Of a stretch of 64,000 bases of DNA, positions 22,218 through 31,804 are shown in pieces. The first letter of the stretch is position 1. Each line of letters begins with the position of its first letter. The notes beneath the pieces are model-generated. The model made no database searches. It saw only the letters and a list, made by a program, of their open reading frames with translations, and had not been told where the DNA came from. The stretch covers positions 4,294,036 through 4,358,035 of the forward strand of contig CP060501.1 in NCBI GenBank assembly GCA_024760545.1, in the 5' to 3' direction. Position numbers and translations under genes: made by a program. The stretch is from Nitrospira sp. (lineage in GTDB: Bacteria; Nitrospirota; Nitrospiria; Nitrospirales; Nitrospiraceae).

Positions 22218-24743
22218 TTAACTTTCTAGCCTGACAAGATCCAGCAACTCTTCCCGCGTGACTTCTTTCCGCAAATACTCGTCCGGTCTAATCGTCAGAT
22301 CAAAAAGATCCTTTTTCTTGAGAAGCTCGGCTTCGATCTTGTCTTCCAATGTTCCACGAGTAAGAATGTGGAACGCAACGACGGTCCGCCTCTGGCCAAT
22401 CCGATGGACTCGATCAACAGCTTCAGAATGAACTGCTGGGTTCCACCACTGATCGTATGATGCGACATAGTTGGCACTTTGTAAGTCCAAGCCCACCCCG
22501 CCTGAGAAAAGAGTGGACACAAGTCCGAACTGAGATGGCTGAGAATTGAACCACCTGCAGCGGGCAGGTCTTTCCGCGGGAGGAACAGCTTCATCAATTC
22601 TTTCACAGGAACGACCCTTGGAAATAATAAAGTTCTGTAGGAACGTCGTCATGTGGACAAATTGACTGAAGACAACCAACTTATTTGGCTCCACCTCAGT
22701 CGCTCGACTGTCCAAGATCCCCTCAAGTATTTCCATAAAGGCATCGAACTTTCCCGATACCCCTGGCCTGAATTCCTCGAAGTCTCCTGTTACTAAGCCT
22801 GGATGGCAACAAATCTGCTTGAGTTTCAAGAGCACACTGAAGATGTGGGGGTTGCCAAGGGTCAATTTCTCACCGCCTGTGGCTGTGATCGCCTCTTCAA
22901 GATCCCTTGTGACAACAGCCGTATACAGTGCACGCTGTTTCTCCGTGAGTTCACACCGTATTGTCTTCTCGATCTTATCCGGCAGTTCCTTTGCCACCTC
23001 TGTTTTTAGCCGCCGAAGGACAAATGGGCGTGTCTTCCTTCGAAGAAGATCCCGCGCATTCTTATCACCACGAGTCTCAATGGGATCCTTGATCCTTTTT
23101 TCAAACTCACTCTTAGAGAACAGGAGTCCTGGTGCAAGAAAGTCGAAGACCGACCACAAATCTTGTAATTTGTTCTCAACCGGTAGGCCGGTAATCGCGA
23201 AGCGTGCCTCTGCCGGAATTGTGCGAACTACTTTGGCTCCTGGTGTGTCAGGAGTTTTGATTCTTTGTGCCTCATCGAGAATAAGGAATCGCCATGGGAT
23301 GCGTCGGAGATCTTGAGCATCGCGGACCATGGTTTCATAGGATGTCACCACGAGATCCACATGCGGCCCTTGAACCCTGAGTGCTTCATTGCGATTGTCC
23401 CCGGAGTGGGTGAGTACCAAAAACTCTGAGAGAAATTTATCGGCCTCGTCGGCCCACTTCTCTACGAGACCTGCCGGGCAAACAACGAGGGAGGGACAGC
23501 GGCCATGCTGCTGGCGAACATGTGCAATTGTTAGGAGCGTTTGCAGTGTCTTCCCAAGACCCATTTCATCCGCCAAAATACCTGGAAGCCCATATCGCTT
23601 GAGAAATGCCAACCACTCATATCCATGATGCTGATAATCCCGTACCGATATGCCTGGTCGGAGATCGTCTGGAAGCTTCAGGGAGCCAGTCGACGAAAAA
23701 TCGAGAAGCCGCTGCCTAAATCTTGCGAAGGCCGCGCTTTCGGAAAGTATGCCAAGCTTCGAAAAGATATCGATGATTTCGTCGTAGCTAAAGCTTGGCC
23801 CACGGTATGACCCGTCCGGTTGTTCCTCAAAGCCGCTGTCTTTAAGCGCGGTCTTCACCCGATGGACCTGAGTCCAATCAACTCTGTAGTAGGCGTTCTG
23901 TTTTCTATAATACTTTCTGGACTCATCGGCCCGTTGTAGCTCGGCATGATCAAGGGATTCACTCTCATATTTATACAGCGGACGTGCGACAACTTTTGAT
24001 GTGCCTTCGTCAAAATCGATTGAAGTGTGTATTTTGGGAATGGTAGCAACGACACGAAGCTCGCCGGCTTCTTTGCCGATGAGGACTCGGCTAGACTTCT
24101 TGATCGCAGACAGTTCCTTCTCAAGGAATTCAGGAATCTCATCCATCGCAAGCCGGTATGTGCCCGATGACACTTCAGTGCCCTGGGTCGGCAATTGCGC
24201 CCATTCTTTCGGCAACTTGAAAAATTGGTCGGAGACCCGTATCCAACTGGGATGTTCCTCACGACCAGATGTGGGAAGCGGGATCAACGACTCGTCGGCA
24301 GTCGTGAGTGTTTGTCTGACAGTTAACGTTTCAGGGTCGTCTAGGTCGAGGTAAGTACGATGTTCGAGCGGGGTCGGATGAATCTTGACAGCGCTGGCAG
24401 CAGCTGTTTGCTCAACTCTGAACCATTTTCGCAAAGAGGCCAAGCAGTCCGGGACAGTGTCTCCCTTGCAGCACAGCGTCAAATCATCGGTCCATTCACA
24501 GGAGGCACCGATGTGCTGGATGACGTCAAGGCCATAATTGTTGACGATGAAACGCCGTCCTTTGAATGTACCGCTCCCTTGCGCCAGAGAACGCCGGCTC
24601 AGACTAATGGGTTTTCCGTTGAGGTCGCCATGGAGGGCAATCTTTAAATTGCCCGATCGAGGATCAAAATCTATGAATGGTTGGAGTACTGCCTGGTCCG
24701 GCTTGAGAAACGTTTCGATGCTGTTCCAGATGAACGTCAGCAT
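22218..24743 (-). CDS. Stand-alone SNF2-family DNA translocase/helicase
   Basis: An 841-aa protein. The first 370 residues are an uncharacterised N-terminal region. The SNF2 ATPase core follows: ILADEMGLGKTLQTLLTIAH (motif I), DEAQ in FLILDEAQRIK (motif II), ITGLPVENKLQDLWSVFDFL (motif III), then VFSQFVHMTTFLQNF (motif IV), GGVGLDLQSANYVASYDQWW (motif V) and DRVHRIGQRRTV (motif VI). It ends with a charged tail EELLDLVRLES. The protein would move along double-stranded DNA using ATP. No nuclease, methylase or partner protein follows, although SNF2 proteins often belong to DISARM-like or other defence systems. GAGGG precedes the start. It lies just outside the right att site. Confidence 0.88.
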   Translation of the reverse strand: MLTFIWNSIETFLKPDQAVLQPFIDFDPRSGNLKIALHGDLNGKPISLSRRSLAQGSGTFKGRRFIVNNYGLDVIQHIGASCEWTDDLTLCCKGDTVPDCLASLRKWFRVEQTAAASAVKIHPTPLEHRTYLDLDDPETLTVRQTLTTADESLIPLPTSGREEHPSWIRVSDQFFKLPKEWAQLPTQGTEVSSGTYRLAMDEIPEFLEKELSAIKKSSRVLIGKEAGELRVVATIPKIHTSIDFDEGTSKVVARPLYKYESESLDHAELQRADESRKYYRKQNAYYRVDWTQVHRVKTALKDSGFEEQPDGSYRGPSFSYDEIIDIFSKLGILSESAAFARFRQRLLDFSSTGSLKLPDDLRPGISVRDYQHHGYEWLAFLKRYGLPGILADEMGLGKTLQTLLTIAHVRQQHGRCPSLVVCPAGLVEKWADEADKFLSEFLVLTHSGDNRNEALRVQGPHVDLVVTSYETMVRDAQDLRRIPWRFLILDEAQRIKTPDTPGAKVVRTIPAEARFAITGLPVENKLQDLWSVFDFLAPGLLFSKSEFEKRIKDPIETRGDKNARDLLRRKTRPFVLRRLKTEVAKELPDKIEKTIRCELTEKQRALYTAVVTRDLEEAITATGGEKLTLGNPHIFSVLLKLKQICCHPGLVTGDFEEFRPGVSGKFDAFMEILEGILDSRATEVEPNKLVVFSQFVHMTTFLQNFIISKGRSCERIDEAVPPAERPARCRWFNSQPSQFGLVSTLFSGGVGLDLQSANYVASYDQWWNPAVHSEAVDRVHRIGQRRTVVAFHILTRGTLEDKIEAELLKKKDLFDLTIRPDEYLRKEVTREELLDLVRLES

Positions 24744-25651
24744 ACCACCCTCTAGTGAATGGCCATGGCTGATTCGCTAAGCGGGGGCGTATTCTATGCC
24801 AGTTGCATGAAGAAATTCGAGTGACTTTCTTACTTTTTCTCCTATGTGGCCAATCGATTTTGGGTCCCAAGTTTAGGCCGGGTAGGGGCCTGCCGGATAG
24901 GGGATGAGGCGGAAGTTCACTGAGCTAAGACTTAGTGTTATGGTCTTCTGCGACCGAGGTCGGGCTCGATTTTCCGTACTGCTACAACATCTATGCGGAT
25001 ATTCTGTGTAAGTGTGGGTATACGTTCGATCAAAACCCGCGGTTTAGGAAAGCATTCTTAGCACCCTCTTCCAGCCTACTCCAACTCATTCAGACCAATC
25101 ATATCCAACGGTTAGACAAGAACTCGATCTTGGCTGGAATAGGCCTGGGTGGGGTGGAGTGAGGTGGGCTTGAGCACAAAATGAGCACAACCGAGTCCTT
25201 GATATGACTCGGCTCGACCTGCGGTTCACAAACTCTGTCTGATCCCCCTTCGGACAATCTAACTCGGCAAGATTCAACAAACCCCGACGTCTCCGACATG
25301 GGGCGAGATGGGGTCAGCTTGTCCCTGTTCTGGTGGCAGCGTGGCAGCAAAGTCGGACGATATTGAGGAGTGAAGCCACTATTCCGATTGGCAATGGCTG
25401 ATTGATTATAGCACGGGGACTCTCACCGGCTGCTACTTTCCAATGGTCCTCGCTCAATCAGACGTTGCGCGTGACCAGCCGTTGTGGAGCGTAGTGAGAA
25501 ATGGAGCCGACGATCTAGCTGTTGCCGCTCTGATTGATGCGCTGGTTAGTACGCATGTTGTGACGGCTCGAGGCTACCATTTTAGTGACATCATCTTGAT
25601 TTTTTAACCGCAACTAAGATCTGCTCTCGCGTCTTCGAGTCGAGCCGCGAC
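24744..25651. other. Long gene-poor spacer
   Basis: Contains dispersed repeat copy 6 and a 7-bp inverted repeat CCGAGTC-N8-GACTCGG (25191-25212). A weak 54-codon plus-strand frame at 25443-25607 reads MVLAQSDVARDQPLW and ends SDIILIF; codons upstream also look protein-like (SDWQWLIDYSTG), so it may be the relic of a gene. No tRNA or structured RNA was recognised. Confidence 0.4.
24833..24897. repeat. Dispersed repeat, copy 6 (outside the element)
   Basis: CTTTTTCTCCTATGTGGCCA, then TTTTGGGTCCCAAG and TAGGCCGGGTAGGGGCCTGC-CG. It lies beyond the att repeat, so the family is not confined to the integrated element. Confidence 0.6.
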
Positions 25652-26695
25652 CTATTCGAGGATCAACGAATTGATTGCCTGATTTGCTGTCAGTCCTGAC
25701 AACGGCGTCAGCACTTCGACCTCGAGGTTGGGGCAGAACACGGCACTTCCGCGCTCCGAGAAGTCCACATCGATATTGTTCTCGAGGTCGAGGCCGTCCT
25801 CCGGGTCATAGGAGAGTTCGAGGGATACCTGGAACACCACGGAGGCACGGTTGGGAACGACCAGCTGGCGGTGACTGAGGGCGAACTGCTCGAACGAAAA
25901 CGACTGCGACTTGAAGCTGGCTCCTTGGAAGATATGTCCACCTTCCGCGCGCAAGGAGGCGATGGTCTGCCGCTGCGTCGGTTGGAAGTCCGGGTGCGTG
26001 GTCTGATCGTTTGAAGTGCCGGTGACTGGATCCGTTCCCCACCCGAACCAACGGATGATCGCAAGAGACCCATTGACATTCAATGTCTCGACAGCGCCGG
26101 AGAAAATCCCAGACTTGGCCTGGACCGAACAGCCGCCGTTGACGATGAGCGATGACCGGACGTTCACCACCGCAAACGAATCCGTCTCGTTGGACCAGAG
26201 AAAGAAGAAGACGAAGCGCGTGGAATTGGACTCTGTCGGGTCACCAACGCGCACCCTGACGAAACTGTTCATCGATTCCACGTGGGAGTCGATAAAGATG
26301 TTGAGCTGCGGGTTCGGGAGTTGCCAGATGAGAAACGGCTTGTCCAGTGAGACGATCGCCGGAATGAAAGGAGCGCCAAGCAGCTTGGCCGCTTGGCGGC
26401 GCGCCGTCATGGCACTCCGAAACGTGGCAGTCGACGCTCGCATATTCTTCGCCGCGACAGCCCGCTCCTTCGCGAAATCCGCACGGAGCGCGCTCTGATC
26501 CTCGGCGACCAGCTTGCGAAACTTCGACCCGTTGAGCCCGGCTTTCTCGAGCACCGAATCGACCATGGCCGCGGCGGCGCGGCGCTTGGGGGAGGTTCCC
26601 TGGCGGCGAGAGTTGGCACTGCCCTGGTCGGTCGGAATCTTGCCGCTCTTCATGACCGCGATGATACGTTTCAGCTCTGATTTGACGTCGGCCAT
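25652..26695 (-). CDS. Unrecognised 347-aa protein
   Basis: No family recognised. The first 110 residues are basic and helical (MADVKSELKRIIAVMKSGKI, then SALRADFAKERAVAAKNMRA). The rest is beta-rich: PFLIWQLPNPQLNIFIDSHV, NSFVRVRVGDPTESNSTRFV, and a C-terminal strand-rich part with VVFQVSLELSYDPEDGLDLE. There is no signal peptide or membrane segment. The layout (coiled start plus beta sandwich) resembles structural or particle-associated proteins, but that is only an impression. GAGGG lies 5 nt before the start at 26695. Its base composition (richer in G+C) differs from the surrounding spacer. It stands alone, with 380 gene-free bases upstream. Confidence 0.6.
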   Translation of the reverse strand: MADVKSELKRIIAVMKSGKIPTDQGSANSRRQGTSPKRRAAAAMVDSVLEKAGLNGSKFRKLVAEDQSALRADFAKERAVAAKNMRASTATFRSAMTARRQAAKLLGAPFIPAIVSLDKPFLIWQLPNPQLNIFIDSHVESMNSFVRVRVGDPTESNSTRFVFFFLWSNETDSFAVVNVRSSLIVNGGCSVQAKSGIFSGAVETLNVNGSLAIIRWFGWGTDPVTGTSNDQTTHPDFQPTQRQTIASLRAEGGHIFQGASFKSQSFSFEQFALSHRQLVVPNRASVVFQVSLELSYDPEDGLDLENNIDVDFSERGSAVFCPNLEVEVLTPLSGLTANQAINSLILE

Positions 26696-27075
26696 AGGAA
26701 CCCTCGGTATGGATAGGATTTTTAAACGGCTTTTTCTATGACCGGAGCTATAGCGGAGAACCGACAGAATTGTCAAACCCTTTTTCTAGTTGATGAAAAA
26801 CTCCACTCTTCTACCGTCTGCTCAGCCGGAGAGCGGTCGGTAAGCGCGCGAAAGGTTCTGAATCGCGCCGCTCGCTCGGACTCCGAGCGAGCGGCTGCGT
26901 CGGCTTGCGTTTGGCAGGCGATTCTTGACTGTCAGAATGTCCGGAATAGATCGACTCGACGAGCCGGGCCGCGCGGCGGAGCACTGGTCGGCAGACCCAG
27001 ATGTGTGAGGATCTTGTCAATCACCGGCGACATCAGCAAAAGTGGGGTGCTTGTAATGGGCAAACCCCATCATGA
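26696..27075. other. Gene-poor spacer
   Basis: No supported gene. The segment GCTCGGACTCCGAGC at about 26873-26887 is a short perfect palindrome (stem GCTCGGA/TCCGAGC). Confidence 0.35.
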
Positions 27076-27402
27076 TCACGGTGTGTAAGAGAGTTGTTTC
27101 ACTGGCTTGGCACCATGATCGGAGTCACGTAGGCACATCTCTTCGTTCCAGAAGGATGCTGATCGATGATGATAGTTCCAGATTGAGCGGGGGATGGTAT
27201 AGGGGAGCACTAGAGTGTCGGCCACAAGGGAAAACGGGGTGTCCAAGATCTTCTGCAAACTCATAGGCCCGACGCGTGTCCCAGAATAGAACATATCCTC
27301 GTGGCACTCATATTTGGCATCCTTATGTAATGTTTTTATGGTTCCACAACCGGAAAGTAGCAAGCAAAAAGCTACGGCACCCAGAAATCTCAGAGCTCTC
27401 AT
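27076..27402 (-). CDS. YceK/YidQ-type lipoprotein (DUF1375)
   Basis: A 108-aa lipoprotein. MRALRFLGAVAFCLLLSGC is the signal with lipobox L-S-G-C, so Cys19 would be lipidated. The mature part has the YceK pattern: YSGTRVGPMSLQ, then TPFSLVADTLVLPYTIPRS. Members are small outer- or inner-membrane lipoproteins of unknown function that lie beside envelope maintenance genes. The start is set at 27402 so that the basic N-terminus begins the signal. The last 20 residues after NEEMCLRD are not conserved. Confidence 0.75.
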   Translation of the reverse strand: MRALRFLGAVAFCLLLSGCGTIKTLHKDAKYECHEDMFYSGTRVGPMSLQKILDTPFSLVADTLVLPYTIPRSIWNYHHRSASFWNEEMCLRDSDHGAKPVKQLSYTP

Positions 27403-28161
27403 GGCACATGAAGATTGATGATGACACAGACCATTGTAGATCATGGTCGGCGGAAAGGGGATTTCAAATCTGTCAGTGCGATGTCACTCAGTCGACGTAA
27501 GTCCGCCTTGGTGATTCGCTTTATGGATCGTTCTATGAAACGCATAAGTACTATTATAGCTGAGGTGCTGCCCAAACTTGTCTGGCACTTGGCCGAAATG
27601 CGACAGAAGACCGGTATACCGAAATAGAGAGATGGTGAATTGATCTGTATCTATGTACCGTCCCAAAAATCTTGATCGGTCAAATCAGAACGTAAGCCAT
27701 CCGGTGACGATACAAAACCATCGGCAAACATAGAACCACTGCCTAGAAAGAAATGGCGATAACATTGGATTGCTATACGAATGCGACCATCTGGGAAGGT
27801 CTCTTTCATTATCGTAAATCTGTAGGAGGACAATTCTGATGGGACTTCAATAGGGAAGGCTGGTATTGCGGGTCAATTCGGCCATGGTCCGAGCTCGGTT
27901 CTAGGCAAGGCAGCGATTTATTCTTAATGTCTTCCAAGACAGATATAGCATTATGGTGATCCATCTTATTAGGCTATGACAAACAAAGGGTCGCAGAAGG
28001 ATAACCTGCGATTTGTTAGACCGCAGGTATAGGCATAAGGGGTTCAAAATCCTTGTTCGGTCCCATGTTTCTAGTTGGTCGAGTATTCAAAGACTTAACC
28101 GCATCCTAGTGAAGAATCAGAAAGAACTGCTTTTGAACTGTTCTTGCGAGAAAAGCGAATT
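27403..28161. other. Long gene-poor spacer
   Basis: A 759-bp stretch, A+T-richer than the core. A 70-codon plus-strand frame at 27415-27627 ends ...RQKTGIPK but has no ribosome-binding site; nothing else is supported. Confidence 0.4.
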
Positions 28162-28641
28162 TCAATCAGAACACTTCTCATTGCTACTATCACCCTGCGC
28201 ACCTCCGCGAGATTCAGCTCGAGTTTCCAGCCAGCGAAGCAAAGGCACAAGGTTTTGAGGACTAGCGACATTTTGCGTGTTGATGGCCACAGTGTGCTTC
28301 TTTTTTGCCACCACGACGGTGATTCTAAAATCAGGAAGGCCACGATCGCAGCATCCATCGACCTCGGGCGAGGAAATCACGCCGGGTAAGCTGAAGAATT
28401 GTGCTGTCTGAAGGAGCGCATCAAGGTCCAACGCCTCCTGGTTGGATAGCGTTTGGGGACCAAGCTTTACGATTTTTCTGACGCTTACATAGCCTTGGTA
28501 AACGATTTCGGAGCAGATCTGGAGGGGCTTCGAACTGGTCTCTGCTTGCACCCATCTTCCCGAAACAATCGCGTCCGCGAGTACAAATACTCCTAGTAGG
28601 AAGACAATACCTATAGTGTGCAACCGCTTCTTTCTTGCCAT
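28162..28641 (-). CDS. Exported emfourin-like protein (M4 protease inhibitor family)
   Basis: A 159-aa precursor. RLHTIGIVFLLGVFVLADAI is a signal or anchor segment. The mature part contains the emfourin pattern: VRKIVKLGPQTLSNQEALDL, LLQTAQFFSLPG, LPDFRITVVVAKKKHTVAIN and a terminal helix LVPLLRWLETRAE. Emfourin (protealysin inhibitor) blocks M4 metallopeptidases, and its genes usually sit beside the protease. No M4 protease is present in this window, so the role is uncertain. The start at 28641 is chosen to put the basic MARKKR before the hydrophobic segment. Confidence 0.5.
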   Translation of the reverse strand: MARKKRLHTIGIVFLLGVFVLADAIVSGRWVQAETSSKPLQICSEIVYQGYVSVRKIVKLGPQTLSNQEALDLDALLQTAQFFSLPGVISSPEVDGCCDRGLPDFRITVVVAKKKHTVAINTQNVASPQNLVPLLRWLETRAESRGGAQGDSSNEKCSD

Positions 28642-28960
28642 AGTGATGGCATCCGAAATCATTGCTTTGTGAATCCGAAAGAAGATGGTCGATAACTGCT
28701 GAAAAATCAAGCCGCACGGTTTGGAATAAATGGTGGGATTGTGAAAACATCGTTGTCCAGCTAACCATCAAATAACGAAGCGTGCCTTAGGCGAGAAACA
28801 GCGAGAGATATTCGGGGGGAGATCGTCAGGTAAACGGCCGTAAATCACGGTAACGACAGATGCGACGTGACCGCCAGTGTTTATGCTGGGCTTCGCGGTT
28901 TGTTGCGAAGTGGGCAGTTTTGCCTATCGGGACTTCAAGATAAGTAGAGGCCGTCATTAT
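28642..28960. other. Spacer between the emfourin-like gene and serS
   Basis: A hairpin with arms CTTCGC (28891-28896) and GCGAAG (28905-28910), extended by imperfect pairing, lies 50 bp downstream of serS and could act as a weak terminator. No gene is seen. Confidence 0.35.
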
Positions 28961-30253
28961 CTACGGCGTTTCCTTCGTGATCTTCTCCAGTCCACCCATA
29001 TACGACCGTAACACCACGGGGATCTCAACCGAGCCGTCCGGCTGTTGGAAGTTTTCCAAGATGGCGACTAATGTTCGTCCTACAGCCAACCCGGAGCCAT
29101 TCAGCGTGTGGACAAAGTCGCTCTTGGCGTCCTTCTTTCCCCCGGTCGGCCGATATTTGATGTTCGCTCGTCGGGCCTGAAACGCTTCGAAGTTGCTGCA
29201 GGACGAGATCTCCCGATACTGTTGCTGAGAGGGCAGCCAGACTTCGAGGTCATAGGTTTTGGCGGCGGAAAAACCCATATCGCCCGTGCACAGTGTGATG
29301 ACGCGGTACGGGAGGTTCAGACCCTGTAGGATCGACTCCGCATTTCCCGTCAACCGCTCAAGTTCTTCATAGGAGCGATCGGGTGTGGTCAATGAGACCA
29401 ACTCCACTTTGTTGAATTGGTGAAGCCGAATCAGGCCTCTCGTATCTTTTCCATACGATCCCGCCTCTCTCCGAAAGCATGGGGTATAGGCGGTATACCG
29501 GACGGGTAAACTGTCGCCGTTCAGAATTTCCTCTCTATGCAGGTTGGTCACCGGCACTTCCGCAGTCGGTATCAGGAAGTAGTCTTCGTCCCGCAAGCGA
29601 AAGAGATCCTCTTCAAACTTAGGAAGCTGGCCGGTCCCGGTCATGGCGAGACGATTCACCATGAGCGGTGGCAACACTTCTCGATATCCATGCTGGGTTG
29701 TATGCAGATCAAGCATATAGTTGATCAGGGCTCGTTCGAGCCTGGCGCCGGCGCCGGTCACGACAGAAAACCTGGCTCCCGCGATCTTCGCGGCTCGATC
29801 GAAATCCAAGATGCCGAGGTTCTCTCCGACTTCCCAATGGGGTTTGGGGGGACGGGTAAAAGACGGGATGGCACCCCATCGACGAACCTCGACATTCTCT
29901 GAGGCGTCAGACCCCACAGGGACCGAGGCGTGTGGAAGGTTGGGGATTCGAAGCGCCACATCGGTCAGCGCCTCCTCGACCTTTTGTTGATTTCCCTCGA
30001 GATCCTTAATGCGGCCCCCTAGCTGTTTCATGGCCGCCATCGCTGCTTCAGCCGGTTCTTTGGCTCGACGGAGACGAGCGACCTCTTCGGAGCCTTTGTT
30101 GAGTTCGTACCGGAGCTGCTCGACCTGCGTCGTCACGGCGCGGCGTTCTTCGCTCAACTTTTGGAGATCATCCCACGGAACGTCGTTCCCGCGTCGCCCG
30201 AGCGAGGTACGGATGTGGTCGAGGTTTTCGCGGAGTTGCTTAAGATCGTACAC
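28961..30253 (-). CDS. serS: Seryl-tRNA synthetase
   Basis: A 430-aa class II synthetase that charges tRNA-Ser with serine. The N-terminal coiled-coil arm (about 30-105) that grips the long variable arm reads [20 protein letters not shown]. Motif 2 is [19 protein letters not shown] and motif 3 is [20 protein letters not shown]. Standard length supports the GTG start at 30253 ([12 protein letters not shown]), although the frame remains open to 30469 and no strong ribosome-binding site is visible. It is divergent from the radical SAM gene. The tRNA-Ser at 5381 is one of its substrates. Confidence 0.95.
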   Translation of the reverse strand: MYDLKQLRENLDHIRTSLGRRGNDVPWDDLQKLSEERRAVTTQVEQLRYELNKGSEEVARLRRAKEPAEAAMAAMKQLGGRIKDLEGNQQKVEEALTDVALRIPNLPHASVPVGSDASENVEVRRWGAIPSFTRPPKPHWEVGENLGILDFDRAAKIAGARFSVVTGAGARLERALINYMLDLHTTQHGYREVLPPLMVNRLAMTGTGQLPKFEEDLFRLRDEDYFLIPTAEVPVTNLHREEILNGDSLPVRYTAYTPCFRREAGSYGKDTRGLIRLHQFNKVELVSLTTPDRSYEELERLTGNAESILQGLNLPYRVITLCTGDMGFSAAKTYDLEVWLPSQQQYREISSCSNFEAFQARRANIKYRPTGGKKDAKSDFVHTLNGSGLAVGRTLVAILENFQQPDGSVEIPVVLRSYMGGLEKITKETP

Positions 30254-30309
30254 AGGTCGCTCGTCAAAAAAAAGCGGTTGGAATCTAGCATCTGAGTTCG
30301 GGAGAGTCA

Positions 30310-31407
30310 ATGAAACGACGGGCCTGCATGTTATGGCTGGCCGACTTGGGGAGGGAATTGACATCGATTGGGTGCAAGGGACAGGATGGGCGCATGCGGT
30401 CAATCTCCAATCCCCCGAACCCGTTTGAATCGCAGCATCGGGAACTCCTCGAACCCGCCGGTGCGGCAAAACTGACAGTGTATTCAGACGACAGTCGAGA
30501 GATTTTGAGTCGCAACGACAGCCCGGACTTGCCGTTTCGATGGAGCGTCAATCCCTATCGAGGGTGTTTTCATGCCTGTGCCTACTGCTACGCTCGTCCG
30601 TCCCATGAATTTTGGGGATTCGGGGCAGGAACCGACTTCGAAAGCAAGATTATCGTGAAAGAGGAGGCGCCGCAATTGCTCCGGCGCGCCTTGGACAAAC
30701 CCTCCTGGCGCGGAGAGCTGATCGTCTTTTCCGGCAACACGGATTGTTATCAGCCGCTCGAGGCCGAGTACGGATTGACTCGCGCCTGCTTGGAGGTCTG
30801 CGCGGAGTATCGGAATCCCGTGGGGATCATCACGAAGGGATCGTTGATTCTTCGTGATCTCGATGTGCTGACCCGACTGAGCCGGGAAGCTTGGGTATGT
30901 GTGTATTTCAGCATCCCATTTTCCTCAGACGATATCGCCCGGAAAGTGGAGCCTCATGTACCGTCGATCACCAAACGCTTCTCCGCCATGAAGACACTCT
31001 CTGAAGCCGGTATTCCAACGGGCATCTCCGTTGCGCCTGTCATCCCTGGTCTGAATGAAGATGACATCCCTGAATTGCTGGAGCGGGCGCGTCAAGCCGG
31101 CGCGCACATGGCGACCTACAGCTTGTTGAGACTATCCGGAAGTTTGGAGGCGGTGTTTCTGGAACGGATGCGGGAGTCATTCCCTGAGCGGATCGGAAAG
31201 ATCACGAATCGACTGCGTGAGGTACGGGGCGGAGCTCTTACGGAAAGCCGATTTTTCAGGCGTCAAGCCGGGCAGGGGACTTATTGGGAGTTGATCGAGC
31301 AGTTGTTCGCCGTGGCCAAGCGCCGGACGGGATTCCATGATGACCATATCGGCAGTATTCCTGAGACGTTTCGTCGTCCAGGCGTCGAACAGACGTCATT
31401 ATTCTAA
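30310..31407 (+). CDS. Radical SAM protein, PA0069 / SplB-like family
   Basis: A 365-aa protein. The N-terminal marker SNPPNPFE is followed by [20 protein letters not shown] and the cluster motif C-x-x-x-C-x-Y-C ([15 protein letters not shown]), then [20 protein letters not shown] and a C-terminal helical part ending [10 protein letters not shown]. These are the hallmarks of the PA0069 family, related to spore photoproduct lyase; its reaction is not established. The start is uncertain between 30310 and an ATG at 30394; the longer form is kept because [11 protein letters not shown] resembles the usual GRGA-SNPPN opening. It is followed 10 bp later by a rhodanese and is likely an operon with it. 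Confidence 0.82.
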   Translation: MKRRACMLWLADLGRELTSIGCKGQDGRMRSISNPPNPFESQHRELLEPAGAAKLTVYSDDSREILSRNDSPDLPFRWSVNPYRGCFHACAYCYARPSHEFWGFGAGTDFESKIIVKEEAPQLLRRALDKPSWRGELIVFSGNTDCYQPLEAEYGLTRACLEVCAEYRNPVGIITKGSLILRDLDVLTRLSREAWVCVYFSIPFSSDDIARKVEPHVPSITKRFSAMKTLSEAGIPTGISVAPVIPGLNEDDIPELLERARQAGAHMATYSLLRLSGSLEAVFLERMRESFPERIGKITNRLREVRGGALTESRFFRRQAGQGTYWELIEQLFAVAKRRTGFHDDHIGSIPETFRRPGVEQTSLF

Positions 31408-31417
31408 AGGAGCAGAC

Positions 31418-31783
31418 ATGCAACATCATCCGGGCTTTTTGGAATTGGTCAACCGCGCCAAGCAACGAGTGAAAGAATGCAGTGCCGGCGACGTGAAGGC
31501 GCGCCTCGACCGGGGTGAGCAGTTTCATTTCATCGATGTTCGGGAAGACCACGAATTTGCCAAGGACCATGCGCGAGGGGCTCGACATCTCGGCAAGGGA
31601 ATTATTGAGCGGGATATTGAGGCGATAGTCCCTGATAAGCAGGACCCGATTGTCCTGTATTGCGGAGGTGGGTTTCGGTCCGCGCTCTCCGCCGATGCGC
31701 TGCAACAGATGGGATACACTAATGTGATTTCGATGGATGGCGGGATACGAGCGTGGCGAGAGGCCGGCTACCCGTTGGAATAG
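31418..31783 (+). CDS. Rhodanese-like sulfurtransferase domain protein
   Basis: A 121-aa single rhodanese domain: FHFIDVREDHEFAKDHARGA, then the active loop VLYCGGGFRSAL with the catalytic Cys, and VISMDGGIRAWREAGYPLE closing it. It would move sulfane sulfur through a cysteine persulfide. AAAGGAGCAGAC precedes the ATG. There is no signal peptide, so it is cytosolic. Confidence 0.88.
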   Translation: MQHHPGFLELVNRAKQRVKECSAGDVKARLDRGEQFHFIDVREDHEFAKDHARGARHLGKGIIERDIEAIVPDKQDPIVLYCGGGFRSALSADALQQMGYTNVISMDGGIRAWREAGYPLE

Positions 31784-31804
31784 GTTGGAACGCGGTTCAG
31801 CCGG

